Source of the DNA: Mycobacterium sp. SVM_VP21
GTDB lineage: Bacteria > Actinomycetota > Actinomycetes > Mycobacteriales > Mycobacteriaceae
NCBI GenBank assembly: GCA_024758765.1
Contig: CP101406.1
Coordinates: 496,001-560,000 of the forward strand
DNA length: 64,000 nt
Direction of reading: 5' to 3'
The notes beneath the pieces were generated by a model. It ran no database searches. It worked only from the letters and a program-made list of their open reading frames with translations, and had not been told where the DNA came from. The translations under genes were made by a program, and so were the position numbers. Shown in pieces: positions 32,844 to 42,488 of this stretch; positions within the stretch are counted from its first letter, which is position 1; every line of letters starts with the position of its first letter.

Positions 32844-33155
32844 TTAACTTGTGGAGGGCTGCTCGCGCATCTCGGCGTGTGCCAGATGCCACTGATGGTT
32901 CACTTTGCCGATCCGGCGATGCTCGACCAGCAGCCACACCGTGCCCAGAGCGGCGGCGAGCACCGCGATGATCGCGACCTCCACGCCCTGACGATCGTGA
33001 CCGGTCCCAAACGCGGCTAGGCAGCCGATACCAGCCACCATGCCCACCACCAGCAGTGAGTAGCCCGGCCAACCCATGACGTCGATCATGGCGCGGCCCG
33101 CATGGGGCCGAGTCGTCCGGACATGGTCGACCGGGTCATGAAACGTGTCGCCCAT
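32844..33155 (-). CDS. usfY: UsfY membrane protein
   Basis: The 103-residue protein matches UsfY: M-G-D-T-F-H-D-P-V-D-H-V-R-T-T-R-P, then two hydrophobic segments (about 28-50 and 60-80) and E-H-R-R-I-G-K. Its role is unknown; it is encoded upstream of rsbW-sigF in mycobacteria. GGAGGAGG precedes ATG 33155. A strong hairpin after the gene suggests that most transcription of rsbW-sigF starts separately. Confidence 0.92.
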   Translation of the reverse strand: MGDTFHDPVDHVRTTRPHAGRAMIDVMGWPGYSLLVVGMVAGIGCLAAFGTGHDRQGVEVAIIAVLAAALGTVWLLVEHRRIGKVNHQWHLAHAEMREQPSTS

Positions 33156-33324
33156 CGCACTTCCTCCTCCTGAACAGCAATCTGGAGCCGCTCGAAGAAG
33201 TCGACCGATATGAGGTGAACCCGTCCGCGACCCAAAACTATCGTATGCCGATATGTAGATCGCAGCGCCTCGCTTACAGGATGTTCACAGCCACGCAACA
33301 GCGAAGTCATGGCGGCCCCCGCGA

Positions 33325-33741
33325 TCAGCCAATGCCCATGATCGGAACCCCACTCACCAGCAAGACGACCAGCATCAGCGTCAACAAGAACCATCCGGCA
33401 CCCTGCCAGCCCCACCAAGTGCCCCGTGCGCGCCACACCTGGTACGTGCGCGCAAACGCGCGCAACCCACCGGAGACCAGGATCACCGGAGCACCCACGG
33501 CCAGGACGGTCCGGTAGGGCCGCCCGCACCCCGCGGTGGCCGCCCGCGGGTCGCACGTGCCCACCCACAACACCGCTATCACGACAAACGCCAGCGCGGC
33601 AGCGGTGATCATCCCGGCGAATCGAGCGGCCGCTCGGACCTCCCGGTCCTCCTGGCCCAGCCGATCGCCACCGGGAGCAGTGCGCGACGGTGTGCGCGGT
33701 TCCACATCTCCCACCGTCCGCGCTGATGAGCTCTGCGTCAA
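33325..33741 (-). CDS. Membrane protein, family unknown
   Basis: The frame of up to 138 residues has a polar N-terminal part (about 1-38) and three hydrophobic segments (about 43-60, 75-95 and 115-135), with cysteines in the first outer loop (G-T-C-D-P and A-G-C-G-R). The only start at the 5' end is TTG 33741; a later start is possible. It diverges from the CsbD gene. It differs in sequence from the paralogue pair at 26544 and 35293. Confidence 0.6.
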   Translation of the reverse strand: MTQSSSARTVGDVEPRTPSRTAPGGDRLGQEDREVRAAARFAGMITAAALAFVVIAVLWVGTCDPRAATAGCGRPYRTVLAVGAPVILVSGGLRAFARTYQVWRARGTWWGWQGAGWFLLTLMLVVLLVSGVPIMGIG

Positions 33742-33765
33742 GGCGATTCATTCATCTGCGCCAAC

Positions 33766-33790
33766 GTTTGGGCGCCCGGCTGCCCGGGAA
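33766..33790 (+). promoter_or_regulatory. Possible SigF-like promoter before the CsbD gene
   Basis: GTTT (33766-33769), 16-bp spacer, GGGAA (33786-33790), one mismatch in the -10. GGTTG-N17-GGGTG nearer the gene is an alternative. Confidence 0.35.
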
Positions 33791-33855
33791 GCCTTGCGGT
33801 TGTGGCGGGCCTCTCCACCGGGTGGGGCTGTCACACGAACACGAAGGGAGGGCTC

Positions 33856-34095
33856 ATGTCGGACGACAAGAGCAGCGCTACCGAAGACGGCATCCGCGGC
33901 ACCGTGGAGGGCGTCAAGGGCAAGGCCAAGGAAGCGTTAGGGGCCGTGACCGGCAACGACGAGCTGGCCCGCGAGGGCCGGGCGCAGCAGGACAAGGGCG
34001 AAGCGCAGCGCGACGCCGCGAAGCACCAGGCCGAGGCCGAATCGGCCCGAGCGGGTGCGAAGGCAGCCGAGGCGCGCGAACAGTCTCACCAGTAG
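33856..34095 (+). CDS. CsbD-family stress protein
   Basis: The 79-residue protein has the CsbD motif (G-T-V-E-G-V-K-G-K-A-K-E-A-L-G-A-V-T-G) and a charged, Ala/Glu-rich helical tail (K-H-Q-A-E-A-E-S-A-R). CsbD proteins are small general stress proteins controlled by SigB in Bacillus; the function is unknown. GAAGGGAGGG precedes ATG 33856. The frame upstream of this ATG is not supported. A terminator hairpin follows. Confidence 0.88.
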   Translation: MSDDKSSATEDGIRGTVEGVKGKAKEALGAVTGNDELAREGRAQQDKGEAQRDAAKHQAEAESARAGAKAAEAREQSHQ

Positions 34096-34108
34096 CCCGA
34101 GGGGAGGG

Positions 34109-34139
34109 CAGGCCCGGTCCGCCTGACGGGCCGGGCCTG
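34109..34139 (+). terminator. Hairpin terminator after the CsbD gene
   Basis: A 12-bp stem with one G-U pair (34109-34120 with 34128-34139) and a 7-base loop lies 14 bp after the stop. Confidence 0.8.
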
Positions 34140-34155
34140 TCGCTACCTGCGGGGT

Positions 34156-34181
34156 GGTTATTACCTGGGTACAACGGGTAG
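34156..34181 (+). promoter_or_regulatory. SigF-like promoter before the GlnR-type regulator
   Basis: GGTTA (34156-34160), 15-bp spacer, GGGTAG (34176-34181). It lies about 46 bp before ATG 34227. Confidence 0.5.
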
Positions 34182-34226
34182 TAAAAGCCTTGAGGCAGAA
34201 AAGTATCCACGGGTTGGAGCCAGGCG

Positions 34227-34901
34227 ATGGAGATCATGTTACTGACCGGCCGCGACGCATTCGCGCGGTCACTGTCTGGGTTGGGTGTCTTCGGCCATTC
34301 GATCGTCCGCAGTCCACTGGCACTCACCGCGCGAGCCGACTGCCGTGGGGCGACAGCCGTTCTGGTGGACGGCTGTGCTGACGTGCCGACCGCGAAGGAG
34401 AGCTGCCGCAAACTCGGAGTCTGGGAGCCGTCGGCTGCCGTGCTGGCCGTCGTTGCCGCCGAGAACTTCGCCGCGGTCGGTCTCGATTGGCACGTCGATG
34501 ATGTTCTGATCGCGACCGCAGGCCCCGCGGAGGCGAACGCTCGGCTGCGACTGGCCCTAGCCCGTCGGCGCGAATCCACCCACAACACGCTGCAATTCGG
34601 CGCCTTGGTCATCCACCCGGACAGTTTCACCGCGTCGCTGTCGAATCGCGATCTTGACCTCACACTCACCGAATTCAAACTGCTCAACCATCTGGTACAG
34701 CATGCCGGCCAAGCATTCACGCGTGCCCGGCTGCTGCGTGAGATATGGGGCGGCGAGGGTGGCCGCCGCAAAGTCGACGTTCACGTGCAGCGATTGCGCG
34801 CCAAGCTCGGCGCCGACCACGAGTCGATCGTCGATACCGTTCGCGGTGTCGGCTACATGACACCGGAGTTGCCTCAATCGCAATGGGCCATCGCCAACTG
34901 A
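34227..34901 (+). CDS. Orphan GlnR-type winged-helix response regulator
   Basis: The 224-residue protein matches the actinobacterial GlnR family: a receiver-like domain (about 1-105) and an OmpR-type winged helix (about 125-215; D-L-T-L-T-E-F-K-L-L, K-V-D-V-H-V-Q-R-L-R-A-K-L-G). The receiver has an Asp at the equivalent position (A-V-L-V-D-G), but the acidic pair after strand 1 and the strand-5 lysine of phosphorylated receivers are absent, as in GlnR. The wing and recognition helix are intact. GGAG lies eight bases before ATG 34227. It is probably a paralogue of the nitrogen regulator; its targets are unknown. Confidence 0.85.
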   Translation: MEIMLLTGRDAFARSLSGLGVFGHSIVRSPLALTARADCRGATAVLVDGCADVPTAKESCRKLGVWEPSAAVLAVVAAENFAAVGLDWHVDDVLIATAGPAEANARLRLALARRRESTHNTLQFGALVIHPDSFTASLSNRDLDLTLTEFKLLNHLVQHAGQAFTRARLLREIWGGEGGRRKVDVHVQRLRAKLGADHESIVDTVRGVGYMTPELPQSQWAIAN

Positions 34902-34915
34902 GAAAGCCAAATGCC

Positions 34916-35239
34916 ATGACAGAACAACCCGATTCCGATTCGGCGGCCACCGACACCACCGGCGACGACACGCTGCCGCCGAGTGAGGCCACCGACTCCG
35001 ACGAGCTGCGCAATGACGACGGCGACGCCACTGTCACCCCACCGGACAATTGGCAAGCCGCTGACAGCGCGACCGCTTACGAGTCGTTGGACGCCAAGCT
35101 GGCAGCCGAGCAACCCGAGGACGCGGGCACTGGCCACGATCCCGATGACGTTGTCGGAGCTGTTGGAGGCGGTCGACACCGCGCACAGGTATCTGGAAGT
35201 CCCGAAGACGGCGACTCGTTCTTCGCTGTCGAGGAGTGA
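34916..35239 (+). CDS. Small acidic protein downstream of the GlnR-type gene
   Basis: The 107-residue protein is highly acidic and probably disordered (D-S-D-S-A-A-T-D-T-T-G-D-D), with recognisable blocks E-S-L-D-A-K-L-A-A-E-Q-P, D-P-D-D-V-V-G and the C-terminus G-S-P-E-D-G-D-S-F-F known from small mycobacterial/actinobacterial stress-locus proteins resembling DUF5709. ATG 34916 lies 14 bp after the regulator stop, so they are likely one operon. Function unknown. Confidence 0.7.
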   Translation: MTEQPDSDSAATDTTGDDTLPPSEATDSDELRNDDGDATVTPPDNWQAADSATAYESLDAKLAAEQPEDAGTGHDPDDVVGAVGGGRHRAQVSGSPEDGDSFFAVEE

Positions 35240-35292
35240 ACTCAGTAGTAGTTGTCGCAGCGATCCCCTCTGCAGATCCGCCACTGGGTCCG

Positions 35293-35688
35293 TCAAAACA
35301 TCAGGACCAAAACCCCCAAGTCGGCCAGCAGTAGCGCCCACCCGCACGCCCAGACCACGATCCCGCGGCGATGCGTCGCCAGGAAGAAGGCGAGGAACAG
35401 CGTCAGCGCAGCTACGCCAGCCGCTCCGTGATAGAGCACGCCGAACAGTGGCCCGTTCACCTTGAGCTCCGGGCACGCCGCCCGGTTACACAGCGCGGAG
35501 CCGGAGACCCTGGCCAGCGCGAATGCCATGAGCAGTGCGGCGGCCGGCGCGGTCAGCAGCGACAGTGCCCAGTTGGCCCACGTCCAATCGCGGGGCAGCG
35601 CTTCGGACGGCGCAGCGCCTGCCGCGCGCGGTTGCGCATCGGCGAAGATCGGCCGGACTGCCGTCACACCGTCATCCAGAATGATCAT
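35293..35688 (-). CDS. Four-helix membrane protein with paired cysteines
   Basis: The 131-residue paralogue of the protein encoded at 26544 has a polar N-terminus (M-I-I-L-D-D-G-V-T-A-V-R), then four transmembrane segments with C-x4-C-P-E-L in the loop after the first. GGAGGCGGGG precedes ATG 35688; the frame upstream is not coding. A full SigF-type promoter lies 36 bp upstream. Both paralogues have a SigF promoter, which supports a stress role in the membrane. Confidence 0.8.
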   Translation of the reverse strand: MIILDDGVTAVRPIFADAQPRAAGAAPSEALPRDWTWANWALSLLTAPAAALLMAFALARVSGSALCNRAACPELKVNGPLFGVLYHGAAGVAALTLFLAFFLATHRRGIVVWACGWALLLADLGVLVLMF

Positions 35689-35723
35689 CCCCCGCCTCCG
35701 ATCACCGACATCACCGTTGCCGG

Positions 35724-35749
35724 ATACCCGGCGACGACGAGCACAAAAC
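35724..35749 (-). promoter_or_regulatory. SigF-type promoter before the membrane protein gene
   Basis: Minus strand GTTT (35749-35746, preceded by G), 16-bp spacer, GGGTAT (35729-35724): a full match to the SigF pattern. Confidence 0.75.
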
Positions 35750-35794
35750 CGCAGCGCGGGAGCGCTCCGGCTCCACACTTGGCACCATGGCTGG

Positions 35795-38700
35795 GTGGGA
35801 CCACACGACCGACAAACCCCCGGGCCGCTCGCTCGGTTCTCGGCGCTGACCCGCGACTGGTTCACCGGCACCTTCACGGCGCCGACGCCGGCGCAGGAGC
35901 AGGCCTGGTCGGCGATCGCCGACGGCCACAACACGCTCGTGGTCGCGCCGACCGGTTCCGGTAAGACGCTGGCGGCATTCCTGTGGGCGCTCGACCAACT
36001 GACCGCACAGCCCGGTCAGGGCACCCGGGTGCTCTACATCTCGCCGCTCAAGGCGCTGGCCGTCGACGTCGAGCGCAACCTGCGTACCCCGTTGGCCGGC
36101 ATCGCCCGGATGGCCGCACAGCGCGAGCTACCCGCTCCGGGCATCACCGTGGGCGTGCGCTCCGGCGACACCTCGCCGGCGCGGCGCCGTGAACTGGTCG
36201 CCAAGCCGCCCGACATCTTGATCACCACCCCGGAGTCGCTGTTTCTGATGCTGACTTCGGCGGCACGGGAGACATTGACCGGAGTCCGCACGGTGATCGT
36301 CGACGAGGTACACGCAGTGGCCGGGACCAAGCGGGGCACCCACCTAGCACTGTCCCTGGAGCGCCTCGACGCGATCCTCGCCCGGCCCGCCCAGCGGATC
36401 GGGTTGAGCGCGACGGTGCGCCCGGCCGAAGAGGTCGCCCGGTTCCTGTCCGGTCAGTCCCCCACCACGATCGTGACTCCCCCGGCCGCCAAGACGTTCG
36501 AACTGACGGTTCAAGTTCCCGTCCCCGACATGGCCAATCCGGCCGAGGGCACCGTCTGGCCTGAGGTCGAAGAACGCATCGTCGACCTGATCGAAGCCCA
36601 CCAGTCCTCGATCGTCTTCGCCAACTCTCGTCGGCTCGCCGAGCGTTTGACTGGGCGGCTCAACGAGATTCACGCGGAACGTTGCGTTGACACCGCGCAG
36701 GAGCTGGCCCCTCTGGCACGAGCCCACCACGGCTCGGTATCGCTGCAGACCCGAGCCGACGTCGAGGAGGACCTCAAGAGCGGGCGGCTGCGCGCGGTGG
36801 TGGCGACCTCGAGCCTGGAGCTGGGTATCGACATGGGTGCGGTCGACCTGGTCATCCAGATCGAGGCGCCGCCGTCGGTGGCCAGCGGACTGCAGCGCGT
36901 CGGCCGGGCCGGGCACCAGGTCGGCGAGATCTCCTCGGGTGTACTGATTCCCAAACACCGCACCGATCTGATCGGCTGCGCGGTCGCGGTACAGCGGATG
37001 CTCGCCGGCCAGATCGAAACCCTGACGGTACCGGCCAACCCGCTGGATATCCTGGCCCAGCACACGGTGGCCGCGGCCGCGCTGGAGCCATTGGACGCCG
37101 AAGCCTGGTTCGACACCGTGCGCCGCAGCGCTCCGTTCGCCACCCTGTCGCGCGGTGTTTTCGAGGCGACGCTGGACCTGCTCTCCGGCAAGTACCCGTC
37201 GACCGAATTCGCGGAACTGCGACCACGTTTGGTCTACGACCGCGACACCGGAACCCTGACCGGCCGGCCCGGCGCGCAACGACTCGCCGTCACCTCCGGC
37301 GGCGCCATCCCCGACCGTGGACTGTTCGCGGTGTACCTGGCGGGCACTGACGAAACACGGAAGCCCTCCCGGGTAGGCGAACTCGACGAGGAGATGGTCT
37401 ACGAGTCGCGTCCCGGCGATGTGATCTCGCTGGGCGCCACCACCTGGCGGATCACCGAGATCACCCATGATCGGGTGCTGGTTGCCCCGGCACCCGGCCA
37501 GCCGGGACGGCTGCCGTTCTGGCACGGCGACGGTGTCGGGCGGCCGGCCGAGCTGGGTGCGGCGCTCGGTGCGTTCACCGGTGAATTGGCAGGCCTTGAC
37601 GCTGAATCGTTCGACAAACGCTGCGCGGATTTGGGTTTCGACGACTATGCGCTCGACAATCTGAGGCAACTGCTCCACGATCAGCGCGCCGCCACCGGGG
37701 CCGTGCCCACCGACACCACGCTGGTGGTGGAGCGGTTCCGCGATGAGCTCGGTGACTGGCGGGTGGTCCTGCACTCCCCGTACGGACTACGTGTGCACGG
37801 GCCGTTGGCACTGGCGGTGGGCCGGCGGCTGCACGACCGCTACGGCATCGACGAGAAGCCGACGGCCTCCGACGATGGCATCGTGGTCCGGCTGCCCGAC
37901 ACCGACTCCGGTGCGCAAGCGCCCGGCGCGGAACTGTTCGTGTTCGACGCAGATGAGATCGAGCCGATCGTCACCGCCGAGGTGGGCGGCTCGGCCTTGT
38001 TCGCCTCCCGGTTCCGGGAATGCGCGGCACGGGCATTGCTGTTGCCGCGCCGGCACCCCGGCCGGCGGACCCCGCTTTGGCAGCAACGCCAACGAGCGGC
38101 CCAACTGCTCGACGTGGCCCGCAAATATCCGACGTTCCCGATCGTGCTGGAGACGGTGCGCGAATGCCTGCAGGACGTCTACGACGTCCCCGCGCTGACG
38201 ACGCTGATGGCGCAGATCGCCCAACGCCGGGTGCGGGTGTCCCAAGTCGAGACCGCCACCCCGTCACCGTTCGCGGCGTCGCTGTTGTTCGGCTACGTCG
38301 GGGCATTCATGTACGAAGGCGACAGCCCGCTGGCCGAGCGCCGCGCGGCGGCCCTGTCACTGGATCCCACTCTGCTGGCGCAATTGCTGGGCCGAGTCGA
38401 ACTGCGCGAACTGCTCGACCCGGAGGTGGTCACCGGCCTGAGCGCACAACTGCAGCATCTGACGCCGGAGAAGGCCGCCCGCGACGCCGAAGGGGTAGCC
38501 GATCTGCTGCGGCTACTCGGTCCGCTCACCACCGAAGAGGTCAGCGCCCGAGCCGCCGGCGCTGCGGTGAACGGCTGGCTCGAACACCTGTTGGCCGCCC
38601 GGCGGGTGCTGACGGTGGCGTTCGGCGGGCAGCGCTGGTGGGTGGCGATCGAGGACATCGGCCGGCTGCGCGACGGCCTCGGGGTGGCGGTACCGCCCGG

Positions 38701-40255
38701 GGTGCCGACGGGCTTCACCGAACCGGTCGCCGATCCGCTGGGCGAGCTGCTGGGCCGCTTCGCCCGCACCCGGGGGCCGTTCACCACCGGGCAGGCCGCA
38801 GGCCGGTTCGGGCTGGGAGTGCGGGTCGCGGCCGACGCGCTGGGTCGATTGGCCGCCGACGGACGGGTAATGCGTGGCGAATTCGCCGACTTCCCGGACT
38901 CCCCCGGCGAACAGTGGTGCGACAGCGAGGTGCTGCGGATCCTCCGGCGCCGGTCACTGGCCGCGCTGCGAGCGGCGATCGAGCCGGTGTCGCCGGGCGC
39001 CTACGGGCGCTTCCTGCCGGCCTGGCAGCAGATCGGCACTCCGGACGTCGCCACCACCGGCGTGGACGGGCTGGCCGGGGTGATCGAACAACTGGCCGGC
39101 GTAGCACTGCCCGCTTCGGCGGTCGAACCGTTGATCTTCGGGCCGCGGGTGCGCGACTACTCACCGGCCATGCTCGACGAACTGCTGGCCTCCGGGGAAG
39201 TGCTGTGGTCGGGCGCGGGCGCGCCGGCCGGCAGCGCCCCGGCCACCGACGGCTGGATCAGCTTTCACACCGCAGATTCGGCGCCGCTGACGTTGTCACC
39301 CGCGACGCCGATCGAGTTCGGCGACGCCCACCGGGCGATTCTGGACGCCCTACACGGCGGCGGTGCGTTCTTCTTCCGCCAGCTCTGCGGTGACGCGAGC
39401 GAAGCGGAACGCAAAGCCGCACTGTGGGAGCTGATTTGGGCGGGATGGGTCACCGGCGACACCTTCGCTCCGGTGCGCGCGGTGCTGGCCGGCACCCGGC
39501 GCGCCACCCCGGCGCACCGCAGTAGACGCCCGCCCCGGCTTAGCCGCTACAGCGTGGCGCAGGCCGCTGCCCGCGCCACCGACCCAGCAGTGGCCGGTCG
39601 CTGGTCGGTTTTGCCCGCCCCGCAATCCGATTCCACCGTGCGAGCGCACCACACCGCCGAACTGCTGCTGAACCGCTACGGCGTGCTGACCCGCGGCGCA
39701 GTCGCCGCTGAGGCGGTACCGGGCGGTTTCAGCACCGTCTACAAGGTGTTGACCGCGTTCGAGGAAGCCGGGCGATGCCAGCGTGGCTATTTCATCGAGT
39801 CGCTGGGGGCTGCGCAGTTCGCGCTGGCCTCCACCGTGGACCGGCTGCGCGGCTACCTCGACGGTGTCGACCCCGCCCGGCCCGACTACCACGCGGTGGC
39901 ACTGGCCGCCGCCGACCCGGCAAACCCGTACGGCGCGGCACTGAGCTGGCCGGCCCACCCGGGAACGGCCCGACCGGGCCGCAAAGCCGGCGCGCTGGTG
40001 GTCCTGGTCGACGGGGAACTGGCGTGGTTCGTCGAGCGAGGCGGTCGAACGCTGCTGAACTTCGCCGACACCGCCGAGGCACAGCGTGCCGCCGCCGGGG
40101 CGCTGGCTCGGCTGATCGCCGACCGGCGGGTGGACGGGATTCGCATCGAGCGGGTCGACGGCGTGCCGGTATTGGAGCTACCCGATTCTCCGACACTGGA
40201 TGCGTTGATCGAGGCCGGATTCTCCCGCACGCCACGCGGATTGCGGATGCGCTGA
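35795..40255 (+). CDS. lhr: Lhr-type large ATP-dependent helicase
   Basis: The 1486-residue protein is an SF2 DNA helicase of the Lhr family, which translocates 3'-5' and unwinds RNA:DNA hybrids. Motif I is A-P-T-G-S-G-K-T near residue 50, motif II D-E-V-H, motif III S-A-T-V-R, and motif [10 protein letters not shown]. The winged helix, beta-barrel and C-terminal domains follow, filling the usual Lhr length of about 1500. GTG 35795 begins the part matching M. tuberculosis Lhr ([11 protein letters not shown]). Its TGA overlaps the nei ATG, so both repair genes are coupled. It is induced by DNA damage in mycobacteria. Confidence 0.95.
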   Translation: MGPHDRQTPGPLARFSALTRDWFTGTFTAPTPAQEQAWSAIADGHNTLVVAPTGSGKTLAAFLWALDQLTAQPGQGTRVLYISPLKALAVDVERNLRTPLAGIARMAAQRELPAPGITVGVRSGDTSPARRRELVAKPPDILITTPESLFLMLTSAARETLTGVRTVIVDEVHAVAGTKRGTHLALSLERLDAILARPAQRIGLSATVRPAEEVARFLSGQSPTTIVTPPAAKTFELTVQVPVPDMANPAEGTVWPEVEERIVDLIEAHQSSIVFANSRRLAERLTGRLNEIHAERCVDTAQELAPLARAHHGSVSLQTRADVEEDLKSGRLRAVVATSSLELGIDMGAVDLVIQIEAPPSVASGLQRVGRAGHQVGEISSGVLIPKHRTDLIGCAVAVQRMLAGQIETLTVPANPLDILAQHTVAAAALEPLDAEAWFDTVRRSAPFATLSRGVFEATLDLLSGKYPSTEFAELRPRLVYDRDTGTLTGRPGAQRLAVTSGGAIPDRGLFAVYLAGTDETRKPSRVGELDEEMVYESRPGDVISLGATTWRITEITHDRVLVAPAPGQPGRLPFWHGDGVGRPAELGAALGAFTGELAGLDAESFDKRCADLGFDDYALDNLRQLLHDQRAATGAVPTDTTLVVERFRDELGDWRVVLHSPYGLRVHGPLALAVGRRLHDRYGIDEKPTASDDGIVVRLPDTDSGAQAPGAELFVFDADEIEPIVTAEVGGSALFASRFRECAARALLLPRRHPGRRTPLWQQRQRAAQLLDVARKYPTFPIVLETVRECLQDVYDVPALTTLMAQIAQRRVRVSQVETATPSPFAASLLFGYVGAFMYEGDSPLAERRAAALSLDPTLLAQLLGRVELRELLDPEVVTGLSAQLQHLTPEKAARDAEGVADLLRLLGPLTTEEVSARAAGAAVNGWLEHLLAARRVLTVAFGGQRWWVAIEDIGRLRDGLGVAVPPGVPTGFTEPVADPLGELLGRFARTRGPFTTGQAAGRFGLGVRVAADALGRLAADGRVMRGEFADFPDSPGEQWCDSEVLRILRRRSLAALRAAIEPVSPGAYGRFLPAWQQIGTPDVATTGVDGLAGVIEQLAGVALPASAVEPLIFGPRVRDYSPAMLDELLASGEVLWSGAGAPAGSAPATDGWISFHTADSAPLTLSPATPIEFGDAHRAILDALHGGGAFFFRQLCGDASEAERKAALWELIWAGWVTGDTFAPVRAVLAGTRRATPAHRSRRPPRLSRYSVAQAAARATDPAVAGRWSVLPAPQSDSTVRAHHTAELLLNRYGVLTRGAVAAEAVPGGFSTVYKVLTAFEEAGRCQRGYFIESLGAAQFALASTVDRLRGYLDGVDPARPDYHAVALAAADPANPYGAALSWPAHPGTARPGRKAGALVVLVDGELAWFVERGGRTLLNFADTAEAQRAAAGALARLIADRRVDGIRIERVDGVPVLELPDSPTLDALIEAGFSRTPRGLRMR

Positions 40256-41019
40256 TGCCCGAGGGGGACACCGTATTTCACACTGCGACGGTGCTGGACG
40301 CCGCGTTGACGGGAGAGACCTTGACCCGCTGCGATATCCGAGTGCCACGATACGCCGGCGTCGATCTGAGCGGGCAACGCGTCGATGAGGTAATCAGCCG
40401 CGGCAAGCATCTGTTCGTCCGCGTCGGATCGTCCAGCATCCATTCTCATCTGAAAATGGAGGGCAGTTGGCGGGTGGGGCGACATCTTGCCGGACACAGC
40501 CTGGTCAATCATCGGGTGCGAATCATTTTGGAGGCAGGCCCCGTTCGAGCCACCGGTGTTGATCTGGGTGTGCTGGAGGTGCTGAACCGCCACCATGACG
40601 GCGATGCCGTGGCGCACCTGGGACCGGATCTGCTCGGCGCCGACTGGGATCCGGCCTTGGCCGCAGCCCGCCTAGTTGCCGATCCTGCGCGTCCGCTGGC
40701 GTCGGCACTGTTGGATCAGACGGTGATGGCCGGGATCGGCAATGTCTACTGCAATGAGTTGTGCTTCGTCGTCGGCCGGCTGCCGACGACACCCGTTGTG
40801 GAACTGAATGATCCGGATCGACTGGTGTCGCGGGCACGCGAGATGTTGTGGGCGAACCGGTTGCGATGGTCGCGCTGTACCACCGGCGACACCCGGCCGG
40901 GCCGACAGCTGTGGGTGTACGGCCGGGCCGGCCAGCCGTGTCGGCGATGCGGTACCAGCGTGGATTCCGACCGCAACGGCGAGCGTATTCGGTTCTGGTG
41001 CCCGTCGTGTCAGCGGTGA
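40255..41019 (+). CDS. nei: Endonuclease VIII-type DNA glycosylase
   Basis: The 254-residue Fpg/Nei-family glycosylase has the catalytic N-terminal P2-E3 (M-P-E-G-D-T-V), the helix-two-turn-helix ([12 protein letters not shown]) and a C-terminal zinc finger (C-x2-C and C-x2-C near 225-252). It removes oxidised pyrimidines and cuts the abasic site. It corresponds to Rv3297. The start overlaps the lhr stop (TGATG). Confidence 0.95.
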   Translation: MPEGDTVFHTATVLDAALTGETLTRCDIRVPRYAGVDLSGQRVDEVISRGKHLFVRVGSSSIHSHLKMEGSWRVGRHLAGHSLVNHRVRIILEAGPVRATGVDLGVLEVLNRHHDGDAVAHLGPDLLGADWDPALAAARLVADPARPLASALLDQTVMAGIGNVYCNELCFVVGRLPTTPVVELNDPDRLVSRAREMLWANRLRWSRCTTGDTRPGRQLWVYGRAGQPCRRCGTSVDSDRNGERIRFWCPSCQR

Positions 41020-41108
41020 TGCCGGAGTTCCCGGCCGCCGACAAACCGAAGCCGGCCGGCTAGCTTGCCGGCCGGCTTTCGGCTGTCAGCACCCGAGGCG
41101 CTGGTCGA

Positions 41109-41537
41109 TCACGGCCAGCCGCCGCAACCCACGCCGGGCACGCAACCGCCGCCGCCGCCGGGTCCACCCCAGCCGGTGGGGCCACCGGGGATCGTGCCGC
41201 TGCCCCCGCCGGGCCCACCGCCACCGGTCGGACCACCGGGAATCTGGCCCCCGCCACCACCAGGCCCACCACCACCGGTCGGGCCACCGGGAATCTGGCC
41301 CCCACCACCACCGGGTCCGCCACCACCGGTCGGACCACCCGGCTCGCCCGGCTCACCCGGGTTTTCTGGGCCCGGTCCGCCCGGTACCGGCTCGAGTGTG
41401 GTCTCAGTTGTGGTGGTGGTCGTCGTCGTGGTCGTGGTGGTACTCGGACCCTCCTCTTTGGTGCCGTTGCAACCGGCTGCCACCAGCGCGACTGCGCTGC
41501 CGAGCACCGCGATCGTCATCTTGCCGTGTGCCTTCAT
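41109..41537 (-). CDS. Lipoprotein with poly-Thr and Gly/Pro repeats
   Basis: The 142-residue protein has a lipoprotein signal (M-K-A-H-G-K-M-T-I, lipobox V-A-A-G-C near residue 22), followed by a run of twelve threonines and about three copies of a 17-residue Gly/Pro repeat (I-P-G-G-P-T-G-G-G-G-P-G-G-G-G-G-Q). The repeats are also near-identical in DNA, with a 51-bp period. A C-terminal pair of cysteines (G-C-V-P-G-V-G-C) ends it. The threonine run is probably glycosylated. ATG 41537 is chosen over the longer frame to 41591. M. tuberculosis has lpqC in this region, but this protein is unrelated. Confidence 0.75.
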   Translation of the reverse strand: MKAHGKMTIAVLGSAVALVAAGCNGTKEEGPSTTTTTTTTTTTTETTLEPVPGGPGPENPGEPGEPGGPTGGGGPGGGGGQIPGGPTGGGGPGGGGGQIPGGPTGGGGPGGGSGTIPGGPTGWGGPGGGGGCVPGVGCGGWP

Positions 41538-41615
41538 CAGAATCAGACTCCTTCTGCTCTGGTCGTGCCTTCCTGTACCCAGGACTGTCACAGCCGAAAC
41601 CCCGGGCGGCTGGAG

Positions 41616-42488
41616 TCAGTTCGCGTCGAGGTCGCGTTCACTCACGAAACCGCGCGGCCGCCCGGTGAAGGGGTCGTCGAACTCCAGCCGGTGGGCCAGC
41701 AGTCGTAACGGCTGCGAGAAATCGTCGGGGGCAACGTCGATGATCTGCGGGTACAGCGGATCGCCGTCGATAGGCAGACCGAGTGAGGCCAGGTGAACTC
41801 GCAACTGGTGGGTGCGCCCGGTGCGCGGGGTAAGCCGGTAGCGGCCATCCCCCACCGACTCGACCAGCGTCTCGGCGTTCGGCTCGCCGGGTTCTTCACG
41901 CGCCTGCAGGCAACCACGCTCCTTGACGATGCGACTGCGCACCAGCTGCGGGAACGCGACGGTCGGCTCGGCGGAGGACCGCGCCAGGTACTGCTTGCGC
42001 ACTGCGCCGCGGGCGAACAGGGTCTGATAGGGCCCCCGCAGCTCTCGGCGGGTGGTGAACAACAGCACCCCGGCGGTCAGTCGATCCAGCCGGTGCGCCG
42101 GACTCAGCTCTGGAAGGTCTAATTCGCGCCGCAGCCGTACCAGCGCGGTCTGGGCCACATGGCTGCCGCGCGGCATGGTCGCCAGAAAATGCGGCTTGTC
42201 GATCACCACCAGGTCCGCGTCGCGGTGCAGCACCGGAAGGTCGAACGGCACCGGCACCTCGTCGGGCAGATCGCGATAGAAGAAGACGTGCGCCCCGGCC
42301 GGCAACACCGTGGTGTCGTCGACGACCGCCCCGTCTACGGTAACCACTTCGCCGGCAGCCACTTTCGCCGCAGTGGCCGTACCGAACCGGCTACGCAGCT
42401 CGGCGGCGACCGGGCCCCCGTGCAAACGCAGCCGGGCCGGCCCCAGACCGTCGCGCACGGGCAGCGGGGCGGGGCGTCGCCGGGTCAC
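41616..42488 (-). CDS. RluA-type pseudouridine synthase
   Basis: The 290-residue protein has the RluA catalytic motif H-R-L-D-R-L-T near residue 128, where Asp is the nucleophile, and G-R-T-H-Q-L-R-V-H-L. An N-terminal part of about 60 residues resembles an S4-like RNA-binding domain (V-A-A-G-E-V-V-T-V-D-G). The RNA target is unknown. It corresponds to Rv3300c. Its start overlaps the 3' end of nhaA by 4 bp. Confidence 0.93.
   Translation of the reverse strand: MTRRRPAPLPVRDGLGPARLRLHGGPVAAELRSRFGTATAAKVAAGEVVTVDGAVVDDTTVLPAGAHVFFYRDLPDEVPVPFDLPVLHRDADLVVIDKPHFLATMPRGSHVAQTALVRLRRELDLPELSPAHRLDRLTAGVLLFTTRRELRGPYQTLFARGAVRKQYLARSSAEPTVAFPQLVRSRIVKERGCLQAREEPGEPNAETLVESVGDGRYRLTPRTGRTHQLRVHLASLGLPIDGDPLYPQIIDVAPDDFSQPLRLLAHRLEFDDPFTGRPRGFVSERDLDAN

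Noticed and set aside
36344..37774. 476-codon open frame antisense to lhr
   Set aside because: Mirror of the lhr coding frame, without family motifs or ribosome-binding site.
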